Source: Planctomycetota bacterium
Lineage (GTDB): Bacteria > Planctomycetota > Brocadiia > Brocadiales > Brocadiaceae
Reading direction: 5' to 3'
Length of the DNA stretch: 41,007 nt
NCBI GenBank assembly: GCA_016235875.1
Contig: JACRII010000083.1
Coordinates: forward strand, 1-41,007
Of the stretch, positions 25,252 to 33,315 are shown piece after piece (positions within the stretch are counted from its first letter, which is position 1; every line of letters starts with the position of its first letter). The notes below the pieces were generated by a model. That model made no database searches. It saw only the letters and a program-made list of their open reading frames with translations, and was not told the origin of the DNA. The position numbers and the translations under genes were made by a program.

Positions 25252-27177
25252 ATGACTTCGTTCACTAAGCTTTTCAGCCCATTTAAGATAGGTTCTCTCG
25301 ATATAAAGAATCGCATGGTAATGTCACCTATGGAAACCCATTTGTGCGATAAAGAGGGTTATGTCACAGACGAAATTATCGCCTATTACAAAGAACGTGC
25401 CCTGGGCGGTGTAGGCTATATCACCGTTGAAAATACCAGCGTTGATCCCGTTGGCAGGGTTAACGACGGTATGTTATGCATACATGATGATAAATTCATC
25501 CCCGGCTTTAAAAAACTAACGGACGGTATTCATGCAGTGGGCGGGAAGATTGTCCTGCAATTGAGCCATGCAGGAAAGGAGGCGTTGCCTTATTTTACCG
25601 GTACAAAAACCGTATCCGCTTCTGCCATTCCAAGCCCTCTAACGAAAGAAATGCCCACAGAATTAACTGTCGAAGGAATCAAGGCCACAGTCAACAAATT
25701 TACCGAAGGTGCTAACCGTGCTGTAAAGGCTGGATTCGACGGCGTTGAAATCCACATGGCGCACGGTTATCTGGTCAATCAGTTCTTTTCACCGGAATCT
25801 AATGCACGAACAGATGACTATGGTGGCGATACAATCCGACGCTCACGATTTGCCAGGGAAATTGTCGAAGGCATCAGAAAACTCGTTCCCGGAGATTATC
25901 CGGTAATCTGCCGTATCAGTGCAGACGAGTATACCGACATGGGACTCAAATTGGAGGAAAGCAAAGAAATCGCCAGGATACTTGAAAAGGCCGGCGCCAG
26001 TGCTATTCACGTTTCCGCATGCAATTATGCATCCGCATTTTTTAACATACCGTGCTATTATTTAGAAGAAGGCTGCTTTATTCATCTTGCGGCGGGTATC
26101 AAGTCTGTCGTAAAGATACCTATTTTGACGGTGGGTAGGATTATCAATCCTGCTATGGCAGAAAATGTCCTGCAAGAGAATAAGGCCGACCTTATTGTGC
26201 TGGGTCGCACATTAATTGCCGATCCAGACTTTCCCAACAAGATAAAAGAAGGCCGACTCGATGACATAAGAACCTGTTTGAGCTGTAACCGATGTATCGA
26301 GAGTATTTCTGATAAAAAGCTTGTGTGCACGGTCAACCCTTATATTGGGAAAGAAGGTGTTTCCCACTTACAAAAGACCAGCAAGCCCAGGAAAATATTG
26401 GTGGTTGGGGGTGGTCCGGCAGGATTGTCAGCCGCCCACTTATTATCGAGCCGCGGGCACAACGTTACTTTATGGGAAAAGGATTCTCAGCTTGGAGGAA
26501 GTTTTCGTTACGCCTCTATGGCGCCGAGAAAAGAGCCTATGCGGAAGTTCCTCGATTATTTGATTAACCAGGTTAAAAAGACAAATACCCCGGTACATCT
26601 CAACAAAGAAGCAACGGCAGAATCAATCAAACAGTTCGCCGCCGATGTGGTTATCCTTGCACATGGGGCAAAACACGTCCTTGTTGAAATCAACGGCGCA
26701 CAAAATAACCGTGTACTCAACGTCAAGAAAGCCTTTTCCTCTGCAAACTCACTTGGAAATAATATAGCAATCGTTGGAGGAGGCCCGGAAGGCTGTGAAC
26801 TTGCAGACTTCCTTGCCTCCAGAGGCAAGAAGATTACCCTTATAGAGATGCGGCGCGTTCTCGGACTAGAGTTGGTTGCTCACCCTCGTTATCATGTTTG
26901 TGAACGACTCAAGAAGATGGGAGCTCAATTACACCTCAACACAAAGGTAGTGGAAATCGGACACAATTACATAGTCGTCAGTCGTCGAAGGGAGGCAGAC
27001 CAAAAACTGGAAGGTTTTGACAATATCGTCATTCCTACGCTCCATCAATCCAATAATACACTTGCAGAATCCATCAAAGGCTTTGTTCCAGAAGTTTATA
27101 CGGTTGGCGATGCGGTGGAAGGCCGTACAGCGCTTGAGGCAATAGCCGATGGGGCAGAAATTGGAATGAAATTATAA
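25252..27177 (+). CDS. Old-yellow-enzyme-type FMN/FAD/[4Fe-4S] oxidoreductase (2,4-dienoyl-CoA reductase-like)
   Basis: A 641-residue, three-part enzyme. Residues 1-335 are the FMN-binding TIM barrel (GVEIHMAHGYLVNQFFSPESNARTDDYGG at 165-192, with the active-site H171). Cysteines C342, C345, C348 and C359 (TCLSCNRC...LVCTVNP) would bind a [4Fe-4S] cluster. From 380 a dinucleotide-binding domain follows (ILVVGGGPAGLSAA, then a second GxGxxG in IAIVGGGPEGCE). FadH and trimethylamine dehydrogenase share this plan. It likely reduces an activated C=C bond with NAD(P)H; the substrate is unknown. A very good AGGAGG precedes ATG 25252. It lies three bases before the MBL gene and downstream of mqnE. 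Confidence 0.88.
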   Translation: MTSFTKLFSPFKIGSLDIKNRMVMSPMETHLCDKEGYVTDEIIAYYKERALGGVGYITVENTSVDPVGRVNDGMLCIHDDKFIPGFKKLTDGIHAVGGKIVLQLSHAGKEALPYFTGTKTVSASAIPSPLTKEMPTELTVEGIKATVNKFTEGANRAVKAGFDGVEIHMAHGYLVNQFFSPESNARTDDYGGDTIRRSRFAREIVEGIRKLVPGDYPVICRISADEYTDMGLKLEESKEIARILEKAGASAIHVSACNYASAFFNIPCYYLEEGCFIHLAAGIKSVVKIPILTVGRIINPAMAENVLQENKADLIVLGRTLIADPDFPNKIKEGRLDDIRTCLSCNRCIESISDKKLVCTVNPYIGKEGVSHLQKTSKPRKILVVGGGPAGLSAAHLLSSRGHNVTLWEKDSQLGGSFRYASMAPRKEPMRKFLDYLINQVKKTNTPVHLNKEATAESIKQFAADVVILAHGAKHVLVEINGAQNNRVLNVKKAFSSANSLGNNIAIVGGGPEGCELADFLASRGKKITLIEMRRVLGLELVAHPRYHVCERLKKMGAQLHLNTKVVEIGHNYIVVSRRREADQKLEGFDNIVIPTLHQSNNTLAESIKGFVPEVYTVGDAVEGRTALEAIADGAEIGMKL

Positions 27178-27180
27178 AAA

Positions 27181-27951
27181 ATGGAACTAACGATTATTGG
27201 TTCGGGCACGGGAATTCCTTCGAAAACAAGGGCATATCCATGCACCCTGGTAAAGATAAAAGACAAACACCTCGTTTTCGATACGGGTCCAGGTTCATTG
27301 AGACAACTATTCCTTGCTGGTGTTACTTATTTGGATATCGATCACATATACTATTCCCATTTTCACCCAGACCACTCTCTTGACCTCGTTTCAATCCTCT
27401 TTGCGATGCGATATAATGAACCTAAAAGAACCAGGCCGCTGTATATCACAGGCCCGACTGGTCTAACAGCATTTCATGAAGGTTTGTTATCAACATTTGG
27501 AGAAGTGATAAAACCCAAGACCTTTGATCTCCATTTCAAAGAAATTGACAGAGGGAAACTTACCTATGATGGTTGGAAAATTATTGTAGAACCGTTACTG
27601 CATTCAATGAATAGTATTGGCTTTCGAATAGAATCTCGTGACGGTAAAACATTGACATACTCCGGCGATACAGACTATTGTGCCGGCATCATCCGTCTGG
27701 CCAGGAAAGTTAATACACTGGTTCTTGAATGTTCTTTTCCGGACGATCAAAAGGTCGAAGGACATCTTACCCCACAACTGTGTGCCAGAATTGCTAGTGA
27801 ATCACAATGCGAAAGATTAATCCTGTCACACTTTTATCCCGTATGTGATACGAGTATAAAGGAAAATAATAAAGACTTGTTAAAAAAGCTTAAAAATATT
27901 TATAATGGTGTCATTATATTTGCGGAGGATTTTACCCGGTTTGCAATTTAA
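27181..27951 (+). CDS. Metallo-beta-lactamase-fold hydrolase, RNase Z-like
   Basis: A 256-residue protein. The metal motif H60-x-H62-x-D64-H65 (SHFHPDHSLD) is intact, with YSGDTDYC (D of metal bridge), ECSFP, GHLTP and LSHFYP further on, the layout of the RNase Z/ElaC branch. It is shorter than typical RNase Z (about 300) and lacks an obvious exosite arm, so it may process a small molecule rather than tRNA. Its ATG is separated by only three bases from the stop of the oxidoreductase gene, so the two are surely co-transcribed and probably act in one process. Confidence 0.85.
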   Translation: MELTIIGSGTGIPSKTRAYPCTLVKIKDKHLVFDTGPGSLRQLFLAGVTYLDIDHIYYSHFHPDHSLDLVSILFAMRYNEPKRTRPLYITGPTGLTAFHEGLLSTFGEVIKPKTFDLHFKEIDRGKLTYDGWKIIVEPLLHSMNSIGFRIESRDGKTLTYSGDTDYCAGIIRLARKVNTLVLECSFPDDQKVEGHLTPQLCARIASESQCERLILSHFYPVCDTSIKENNKDLLKKLKNIYNGVIIFAEDFTRFAI

Positions 27952-27985
27952 TAAGTTCGGTTGCATTTAAAATTGGATTGAAATT

Positions 27986-28528
27986 ATGAAAAAATCAAAG
28001 AAGTCCGATAATGAATCGTACGCCCTTCTTGTTACCGACATGTTGAATGACTTTGTCAATAAAGGTGCCACTCTTGAAGTACCCGCAGCAAGAGCAATAA
28101 TTCAGCCCATTAGGAAAGAAATAGACAAGGCGAGAAAGGCACAAATCCCCATTATTTATTGCTGTGACGCACACAAAGATAATGACCCTGAATTTAAGTT
28201 ATGGCCCAGACATGCGGTAAAAGGAACGGCAGGTGCAGACGTTATCAAACAACTCAAACCTCATAAAGAAGATTATGTGATATCAAAAACCTATTATTCC
28301 TGTTTTTATAAAACCTCTCTGGACAAATTACTAAAAAAATTAGACATAACCCACCTGATACTTACCGGCGTTGTAACTAATATTTGTATTTTATATACCA
28401 CAGCGGAAGCTTATATGAGAGGATATAAGGTCACGATACCCAAAAATTGTGTTGCAGCGCTTACAAAGATTGAACATCGATTTGCCTTACAACAAATGCA
28501 GCATGTTTTTCACACCGAAATAATATAA
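27986..28528 (+). CDS. Isochorismatase-family cysteine hydrolase, nicotinamidase-like
   Basis: A 180-residue protein with the catalytic triad D18 (LVTDMLNDF), K101 (ISKTYYSCF) and C134 (GVVTNICIL). The metal site expected of nicotinamidases is also visible: D61 and H63 in CDAHKDNDPEF and H76 in LWPRHAVKGT. It probably hydrolyses an amide such as nicotinamide to the acid and ammonia, though the family has several substrates. It starts 34 bases after the MBL gene and closes the plus-strand run. Two hairpins follow (28555-28661), where it meets the cytochrome genes head-on. Confidence 0.85.
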   Translation: MKKSKKSDNESYALLVTDMLNDFVNKGATLEVPAARAIIQPIRKEIDKARKAQIPIIYCCDAHKDNDPEFKLWPRHAVKGTAGADVIKQLKPHKEDYVISKTYYSCFYKTSLDKLLKKLDITHLILTGVVTNICILYTTAEAYMRGYKVTIPKNCVAALTKIEHRFALQQMQHVFHTEII

Positions 28529-28554
28529 ATCTTAAATTTTACACGAACAAAAAA

Positions 28555-28584
28555 GGCATATGAAACTATCACATTTCATATGCC
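28555..28584 (-). terminator. Intrinsic terminator for the cytochrome genes (minus strand)
   Basis: GGCATATGAAA (28555-28565) pairs perfectly with TTTCATATGCC (28574-28584) around an 8-base loop. Read on the minus strand it is followed by TTTTTTGTT, as expected for the end of the cytochrome transcript. Confidence 0.75.
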
Positions 28585-28631
28585 GATTCAAGACACCCGA
28601 CTCAGCAGAGTCGACTGCATATATAAAAAAA

Positions 28632-28670
28632 GGGCATATGAAATTTACACTTCACATGCCCTTTTGTTTT
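28632..28670. terminator. Bidirectional intrinsic terminator, sequence relative of 28555-28584
   Basis: GGGCATATGAA (28632-28642) pairs with TTCACATGCCC (28651-28661) with one A-C mismatch. TTTTGTTTT follows on the plus strand and TTTTTT on the minus strand, so it can stop both converging transcripts. The stem shares the GGCATATGAA core with the hairpin 50 bases to the left. Confidence 0.75.
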
Positions 28671-28712
28671 CAATTGGATGGATTAAGATTACTAATACAA
28701 CCCGACATCAAA

Positions 28713-29093
28713 CTACTTTGATCCAAAATTTCTGACAATCTCCACCATCTTCTCGATCATCTCAGGTGACATCTTTCCCTGGTATCCAGGGCATTTCCCC
28801 TTGCCTGCATTGATGTGCTTTACCAGCTGTTCGTCTGTTTTTGACGATTGGAAAGTAGCGTCAGTAAAATCGGGTACACCATATTCATGTCCCTTAGCAG
28901 TACCTTTGCCACCATTTCCGTGGCAGTAATAACAGCTCTCCTGCACGGCAAAACCAAGACCAGCAAAAATGGTATATGGGCTCTTCGTGGTATCACCTGG
29001 TTCGTGATGTGTTAAAGCCCAAGCAGAACTCCCTAAAGATAACCCCAAACCAGCAATAACTGGCAATATGTATGATAAACGAAACATTTTCAT
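28713..29093 (-). CDS. Exported monoheme cytochrome c, class I
   Basis: A 126-residue precursor. Residues 1-26 are a signal peptide ending SSAWA; the mature protein would be about 100 residues. The heme site is C54-Y-Y-C57-H58 (SCYYCHG) and the distal ligand probably M108 (YQGKMSPEM). It is a soluble periplasmic (or anammoxosome-side) electron carrier; its partners cannot be named. ATG 29093 follows GGGGAGG at ideal spacing. It sits 47 bases after the class II cytochrome at 29140 and ends before two terminators, so it is the last gene of a small cytochrome operon. Confidence 0.9.
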   Translation of the reverse strand: MKMFRLSYILPVIAGLGLSLGSSAWALTHHEPGDTTKSPYTIFAGLGFAVQESCYYCHGNGGKGTAKGHEYGVPDFTDATFQSSKTDEQLVKHINAGKGKCPGYQGKMSPEMIEKMVEIVRNFGSK

Positions 29094-29139
29094 AATTCAA
29101 CCTCCCCTCATTTTATGTTTATGTAGGATATTTATTATA

Positions 29140-29550
29140 TTACGGAACGAGCTTTAACTCCGACTTATAAATCTTATGACAATTCCTGCAGGCAATGGTA
29201 AGTCTTCTAAACTGAACCTGAATTTCTTCCAGATCCTTGCTTCCAGCCGCCTTATCAATCTCACCTGAATGATAGAGAACTTCGCCATTCAAAACTTTGT
29301 AATTTTTATCAGATGCAAATTTCTCTGTTGATGTATTGGTGTCTGCAATGATTGACTTCGCAAAACCTGCAAATTTTCCAAATTGTTCGTCACTAGCTGC
29401 TGAAAGCCCCGTCATTGCCCTCATTCCCTGGAAATTATCCCACATTTTTTTGCATAATTCGCCCTGACTTGCCTGTCCATAACTTACCGAACTCACTGCT
29501 GCAATGAACAATGTAATTGTCCCTGCGATAATACCCTTTCTTAGGCTCAT
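29140..29550 (-). CDS. Exported cytochrome c'-like (class II) monoheme protein
   Basis: A 136-residue precursor with signal peptide (residues 1-25, ending VSYG/QA). The only heme motif, C121-R-N-C124-H125, lies near the C-terminus (IACRNCHKIYKSEL), the class II layout in which a four-helix bundle holds the heme. Helix-forming, charged segments (CKKMWDNFQGMRAM, EQFGKFAGFAKSI, LEEIQVQFRRLTIACRNCH) support this. Such proteins bind NO or CO or carry electrons; the role here is open. ATG 29550 has GGAGGGG upstream. It precedes the class I cytochrome by 47 bases, and a sigma-70-type promoter is predicted at 29900-29928. Confidence 0.88.
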   Translation of the reverse strand: MSLRKGIIAGTITLFIAAVSSVSYGQASQGELCKKMWDNFQGMRAMTGLSAASDEQFGKFAGFAKSIIADTNTSTEKFASDKNYKVLNGEVLYHSGEIDKAAGSKDLEEIQVQFRRLTIACRNCHKIYKSELKLVP

Positions 29551-29642
29551 TTTCTTCCCCTCCTCACTTTCCTTTTTTAAAATTACGTAATAATCTACAT
29601 GACTATTTCTACAAGTATTGAATTTCTATGCAACAAGTATTC

Positions 29643-29741
29643 CTAAGCGTTAACCCACTTATTAATGTAGAGAGGGCACCAATTCTTAAAATTAGTATCT
29701 CTGAAATTTTCAAATCCGCCCCCAAACCTTAGACCTTTCAC
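29643..29741 (-). CDS. Possible small ORF between cytochrome genes
   Basis: A 32-codon frame begins with GTG at 29741, directly behind AAGGGAGG, one of the best ribosome sites in the window, and ends with TAG. The peptide MKGLRFGGGFENFRDTNFKN... is soluble, aromatic-rich and without a heme motif or signal peptide. It lies in the leader between the predicted promoter (29900-29928) and the class II cytochrome. It may be a leader peptide or chance. Confidence 0.22.
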   Translation of the reverse strand: MKGLRFGGGFENFRDTNFKNWCPLYINKWVNA

Positions 29742-29899
29742 TTCACCTCCCTTCATACCAAAAAATCGCTAGCATAGAACCGTATGCCATAATCTAACCT
29801 ATTATTAACAAGGCAACCCTGCAATATTAAATTGACGCCTTGTAGATATTTTTAAAACAACACATTAAACGAAGCAGTCTTCAAGAGACAGAGTTGGAC

Positions 29900-29928
29900 A
29901 ATATATCATTGAAAGCAAATTGAGTCAA
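29900..29928 (-). promoter_or_regulatory. Predicted sigma-70-type promoter for the two-cytochrome operon
   Basis: On the minus strand TTGACT (29928-29923) and TATATT (29905-29900) are separated by exactly 17 bases. The predicted start near 29893 gives an unusually long leader of about 340 bases before ATG 29550. Confidence 0.55.
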
Positions 29929-30018
29929 GTAAAAATTTTCTGGATAATTGTACCGAAAATTTCAAAGAAATCAATTTTTTGCAATCGGCAAATTCCAACA
30001 TCCCCCGCAAAACATCTG

Positions 30019-30567
30019 TTACCAATCTTTTGGAATATTTGTTTCTTTCGGTGCAGGAATCTCCGCCTGACCAGGATGTAATTCCTCTTTTTTGCCAGGA
30101 TACAGTTGAGGATAAATAGTAATCCCTAGATGCTTGTGACACAAGGCGCATGTCTGCCTCAATCTTCTCACCTGCCATTGGGCATCTTCCAACGCACCCT
30201 GTTCACCCTTATGGCTAACAATTTCATACATTTTCTCGGCCTCTGTCAACATTGTCTTATTAAGGTCCTGGTATTTTTGGTCGTCAGGACGAGAAAATTT
30301 ACTGATGACTGTCTTCGTTAGCTTTGCAATGTTCTCACTCGATTCGGCTATTACCTTCCAATCATTGTCGCTGTACTTATAATAACCCGAAATTTCTTCG
30401 ACTGCCTTATAGCTTTTATCTATGCCACTCATGAGTTTGGCCAATTCACTCTTCTCTTTTTCCTGCTTGGGCGGCGGCTCATCAGCAAACACATAGGTCA
30501 TTATCCCGCATACGCCAATGATCAAACCCGTTAAGATCGTTCTTCTTACCAACTCTTTCACCTCCAT
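30019..30567 (-). CDS. Exported class II-like monoheme cytochrome c
   Basis: About 180 residues with a signal peptide (RRTILTGLIIGVCGIMTYVFA), a proline/lysine linker, a helical body and one C-terminal heme motif CALCH (LRQTCALCHKHLG), so again the class II plan. A tail of about 35 residues rich in P, E and K follows the heme (EELHPGQAEIPAPKETNIPKDW). ATG 30567 has no Shine-Dalgarno. TTG 30552, in frame, has GGAGG eight bases upstream and would begin directly at the signal peptide (LVRRTIL), so it may be the real start. It lies 468 bases before the second cytochrome, with a promoter between, so it is probably transcribed separately. Confidence 0.85.
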   Translation of the reverse strand: MEVKELVRRTILTGLIIGVCGIMTYVFADEPPPKQEKEKSELAKLMSGIDKSYKAVEEISGYYKYSDNDWKVIAESSENIAKLTKTVISKFSRPDDQKYQDLNKTMLTEAEKMYEIVSHKGEQGALEDAQWQVRRLRQTCALCHKHLGITIYPQLYPGKKEELHPGQAEIPAPKETNIPKDW

Positions 30568-30570
30568 CAA

Positions 30571-30922
30571 TGAATCAAATCAACCCCATACTAAAAATGG
30601 AACAAAATATTTATTACTCAATTTAACATGGAATTACGATACACTTTTTATGAAAGAAAAAATCCTTTAAACCAACCATATCACAAGGACATTTTCCTGA
30701 TGAGTCTCATGAAAAAACAACGAGCAAATTATTATAAATAAAAAATTCAGCATGTCAAATATTTATTTTCGGGTAAACTATTACGAACTTTAGATTCAAA
30801 AAGAGGTATGAAATACTTCAAATGATTTTAATCCTTGAAAGCACATGATAAAAAATTATAATGTCTTTCATTATTAACATTCAAATTATACACATGTAAT
30901 TCTTTTAAGGAATATACGACAG
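30571..30922. other. Divergent AT-rich spacer between cytochrome and proS
   Basis: This 352-base region separates divergent genes. It contains the proS promoter (30835-30862) and must contain the promoter of the cytochrome at 30567, which I could not place with confidence. No repeat unit of the types seen elsewhere is present, which is unusual for this window. Confidence 0.4.
30835..30862 (+). promoter_or_regulatory. Predicted sigma-70-type promoter of proS
   Basis: TTGAAA (30835-30840) and a perfect TATAAT (30857-30862) are separated by 16 bases. The predicted start near 30869 leaves a leader of about 54 bases, with AAGGAA before ATG 30923. Confidence 0.55.
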
Positions 30923-32638
30923 ATGAAATGGTCACAAACGCTGATCCCCACACTGAAGGAAAGTCCGTCAGAGGCAGAAATCGATAGTCACAAACTCATG
31001 ATACGCGCCGGTCTCATTCGGAGAATCACGTCCGGCGCTTACGCCTATTTGCCGCTCGGAACACTGGCCTTGAATAAGGTCATTGCCATTGTGCGTGAAG
31101 AAATGAATCGGGCGGGGGCTGTCGAAGTATTCCTCCCCGCACTCCAACCGCTGGACCTCCTGGAAGAGAGCGGACGTTTGTCGGTATTTGGAGACGACCT
31201 GATCACCTTTGAAGACAGGCATGGCAAAACCACCGCATTAGGCCCTACCCACGAAGAAATCATAACGGATATCGTAAGAAATGAGATGAATTCCTACCGG
31301 CAATTCCCGATCACCCTCTACCAGATTCAAACTAAATTCCGGGATGAGACAAGACCCCGGTTCGGCGTTCTGCGCAGCAAGGAATTTATCATGAAAGACG
31401 CCTATAGCTTTGACGTGGATTATGACGGGCTTAACAAGAGCTATAAATTAATGTACGACGCCTACTGCCGCATATTCGACCGATGCGGTCTTGACTACAT
31501 CGTAGTCGAGGCGGATTCAGGCGCTATGGGTGGCGACGTTTCTCATGAATTTATGGTTCCAAGCCCTGTGGGTGAAGATATCCTGATCCGGTGCTTGAAA
31601 TGCGGTTACAGCGCCAACCGTGAACGGGCCGAAACAGCTCCGATCCCCCGGGAAAACCCCATAACTCTTCAAACGATGAAAGAAGTCCATACGCCCAACA
31701 AACATACCATTCAGGAAGTCAGTGAGTTTTTGAAGGTAGATCCACGCCAGATGGTAAAAACGATGATTTATATATCGGGAGGACAACCCGTAGCCGTCCT
31801 CCTGCGCGGTGACCACGAAGTCAATGAGACCAAATTGACCAAGGTTCTTGGTCAGGAAACCGTTGCACTTGCAGACCATAATACCATAGAACACGTCACA
31901 GGTGCGCATGTGGGATTTGCCGGTCCCGTAGGGTTGAAGATAAAAATCATTGCCGATCAGGCCGTATCCATACTTCGCAATTTTGCCACTGGCGCCAATA
32001 AATCGGACGCCCATTTATTAAATGTGAATCCCGAAAGGGACTTCAAGATTGACCAGATTGCCAATATCCGTTACGTAACGAGGGGCGATACATGTCCGAA
32101 ATGTAACCACGAACTTGACGTTTCACAAGGCATTGAAGTTGGACACGTCTTCAAACTGGGGACGAAATACAGTGACGCACTGAAAGCCAGGTTTCTAGAC
32201 GCCAACGGCAAAGAAAAATCCTTAATCATGGGATGTTATGGGATTGGAGTCAACCGTATCATAGCATCCCTTATCGAAAGATCGCATGACGAGCATGGTA
32301 TTATATGGCCGCTTTCAATAACTCCATACCAGGTCATTATAATTCCCGTCAACGTCAACGATACCAATAGCATGAAAATGGCAAATTCCATCTATGACGA
32401 CCTCACCAATAATGAAGGCATTGACGTCCTGCTGGACGACAGAGACCAGAGACCCGGCGTAAAATTCAAGGATGCCGACCTGATTGGAATTCCCATAAAA
32501 ATTATCATCGGTAAAAAATTTACGGAAACAAAAGAACTTGAGATAAAATTAAGGAAAAGCGGCGAGACTTTCCTGACTCCACCCGAAGAAGTTATGTCGA
32601 AGATTAAAAACCTGTTTGAAATGTTATCGAAGCCATGA
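30923..32638 (+). CDS. proS: Prolyl-tRNA synthetase, bacterial type with editing domain
   Basis: A 571-residue class II synthetase that charges tRNA-Pro. Motif 1 lies in the GAYAYLPLGTLALNKV region (38-53), motif 2 in YQIQTKFRDETRPRFGVLRSKEFIMKDAYSF (133-162), and motif 3 in GCYGIGVNRIIASLIE near 440. The insertion between motifs 2 and 3 (about 225-400, including TIQEVSEFLKVDPRQMVKTMIY) is the YbaK-like domain that removes mischarged alanine. The anticodon-binding domain is at the C-terminus. Length equals E. coli ProS. A promoter is predicted at 30835. DUF4416 and ndk follow after 128 bases containing two palindromes. Confidence 0.96.
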   Translation: MKWSQTLIPTLKESPSEAEIDSHKLMIRAGLIRRITSGAYAYLPLGTLALNKVIAIVREEMNRAGAVEVFLPALQPLDLLEESGRLSVFGDDLITFEDRHGKTTALGPTHEEIITDIVRNEMNSYRQFPITLYQIQTKFRDETRPRFGVLRSKEFIMKDAYSFDVDYDGLNKSYKLMYDAYCRIFDRCGLDYIVVEADSGAMGGDVSHEFMVPSPVGEDILIRCLKCGYSANRERAETAPIPRENPITLQTMKEVHTPNKHTIQEVSEFLKVDPRQMVKTMIYISGGQPVAVLLRGDHEVNETKLTKVLGQETVALADHNTIEHVTGAHVGFAGPVGLKIKIIADQAVSILRNFATGANKSDAHLLNVNPERDFKIDQIANIRYVTRGDTCPKCNHELDVSQGIEVGHVFKLGTKYSDALKARFLDANGKEKSLIMGCYGIGVNRIIASLIERSHDEHGIIWPLSITPYQVIIIPVNVNDTNSMKMANSIYDDLTNNEGIDVLLDDRDQRPGVKFKDADLIGIPIKIIIGKKFTETKELEIKLRKSGETFLTPPEEVMSKIKNLFEMLSKP

Positions 32639-32690
32639 TATTCGTGTAAATTCGTGGCTGAACCATTATCATTGTTTTCTCTTCTGTGCT

Positions 32691-32747
32691 GGTTCAGGCT
32701 GCAAGCCTGAACCAAAACATTTCGGTTCAACCGAGGACGGTTGAACC
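32691..32747. repeat. Two adjacent palindromes between proS and the DUF4416 gene
   Basis: 32691-32713 has arms GGTTCAGGCT/AGCCTGAACC around three bases. 32724-32747 has arms GGTTCAACC/GGTTGAACC around GAGGAC. They belong to the same style as 9109-9220. The preceding TTCGTGTAAATTCGTGGCTG fragment (32641-32660) is also of a dispersed type. Confidence 0.7.
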
Positions 32748-32766
32748 ACTCAAATAATCCTGGATC

Positions 32767-33309
32767 ATGGGTCAAATTTCTAAACCAAAACCGGTAAACT
32801 TAATTGCTGGCGTACTGACAAGTATTCCTGAACTTCTTGAACAGATCGACAAGACCCTGGAAAAATATTTCGGTTTGATAGACCTTCGAAGTGATGTACT
32901 ACCCTTTACCTTTACCGATTATTATAACGAGGAAATGGGGAAAGGCATTTTAAGGCAATTTTATAGCTTTGAAAAACTGATTATGCCCGATGAGCTTGCT
33001 TCTATTAAAGTACAGACCAATCATATAGAAGAATCTATAACCACTTCAAAAAAATACTCCGTAAAGCGCCCCATCAATATTGATCCCGGTTATATGAATG
33101 AAAGCAGATTAGTCCTTGCCTCTACCAAGGATTTTTCCCATCGTATTTATTTGCGTGATGGAATATATGCAGAAGTGACCCTTAATTATCGTGGTGGAAG
33201 ATACGAATCCTTCCCCTGGACGTTTCCCGATTATAAATCTTCCGATTATCATAAGTTCCTTCTCATGGCAAGGGAACTCTATGTCAGGAAACTTAAAAAA
33301 GAGGAATAA
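32767..33309 (+). CDS. DUF4416 family protein
   Basis: A 180-residue soluble protein of the DUF4416 family. Recognisable family stretches are KPVNLIAGVLTS near the start, PFTFTDYYNEEMGKGILRQFYSFEKLI (46-72), KRPINIDPGYMNESRLVLASTKDFSHRIYL (98-128) and the closing FPWTFPDYKSSDYHKFL. The function of the family is unknown; conservation of acidic, tyrosine and histidine residues suggests an enzyme or ligand-binding protein. It lies six bases before ndk, so the two are translated from one message, and 128 bases after proS. Confidence 0.85.
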   Translation: MGQISKPKPVNLIAGVLTSIPELLEQIDKTLEKYFGLIDLRSDVLPFTFTDYYNEEMGKGILRQFYSFEKLIMPDELASIKVQTNHIEESITTSKKYSVKRPINIDPGYMNESRLVLASTKDFSHRIYLRDGIYAEVTLNYRGGRYESFPWTFPDYKSSDYHKFLLMARELYVRKLKKEE

Positions 33310-33315
33310 AATTTT

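Larger units (their letters stand above)
29551..30018. other. 468-base spacer between two cytochrome genes
   Basis: It holds one good promoter (29900-29928) and one possible 32-codon gene (29643-29741), both on the minus strand and listed separately. The rest is AT-rich and shows no other repeat or RNA that I can recognise. Confidence 0.5.
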
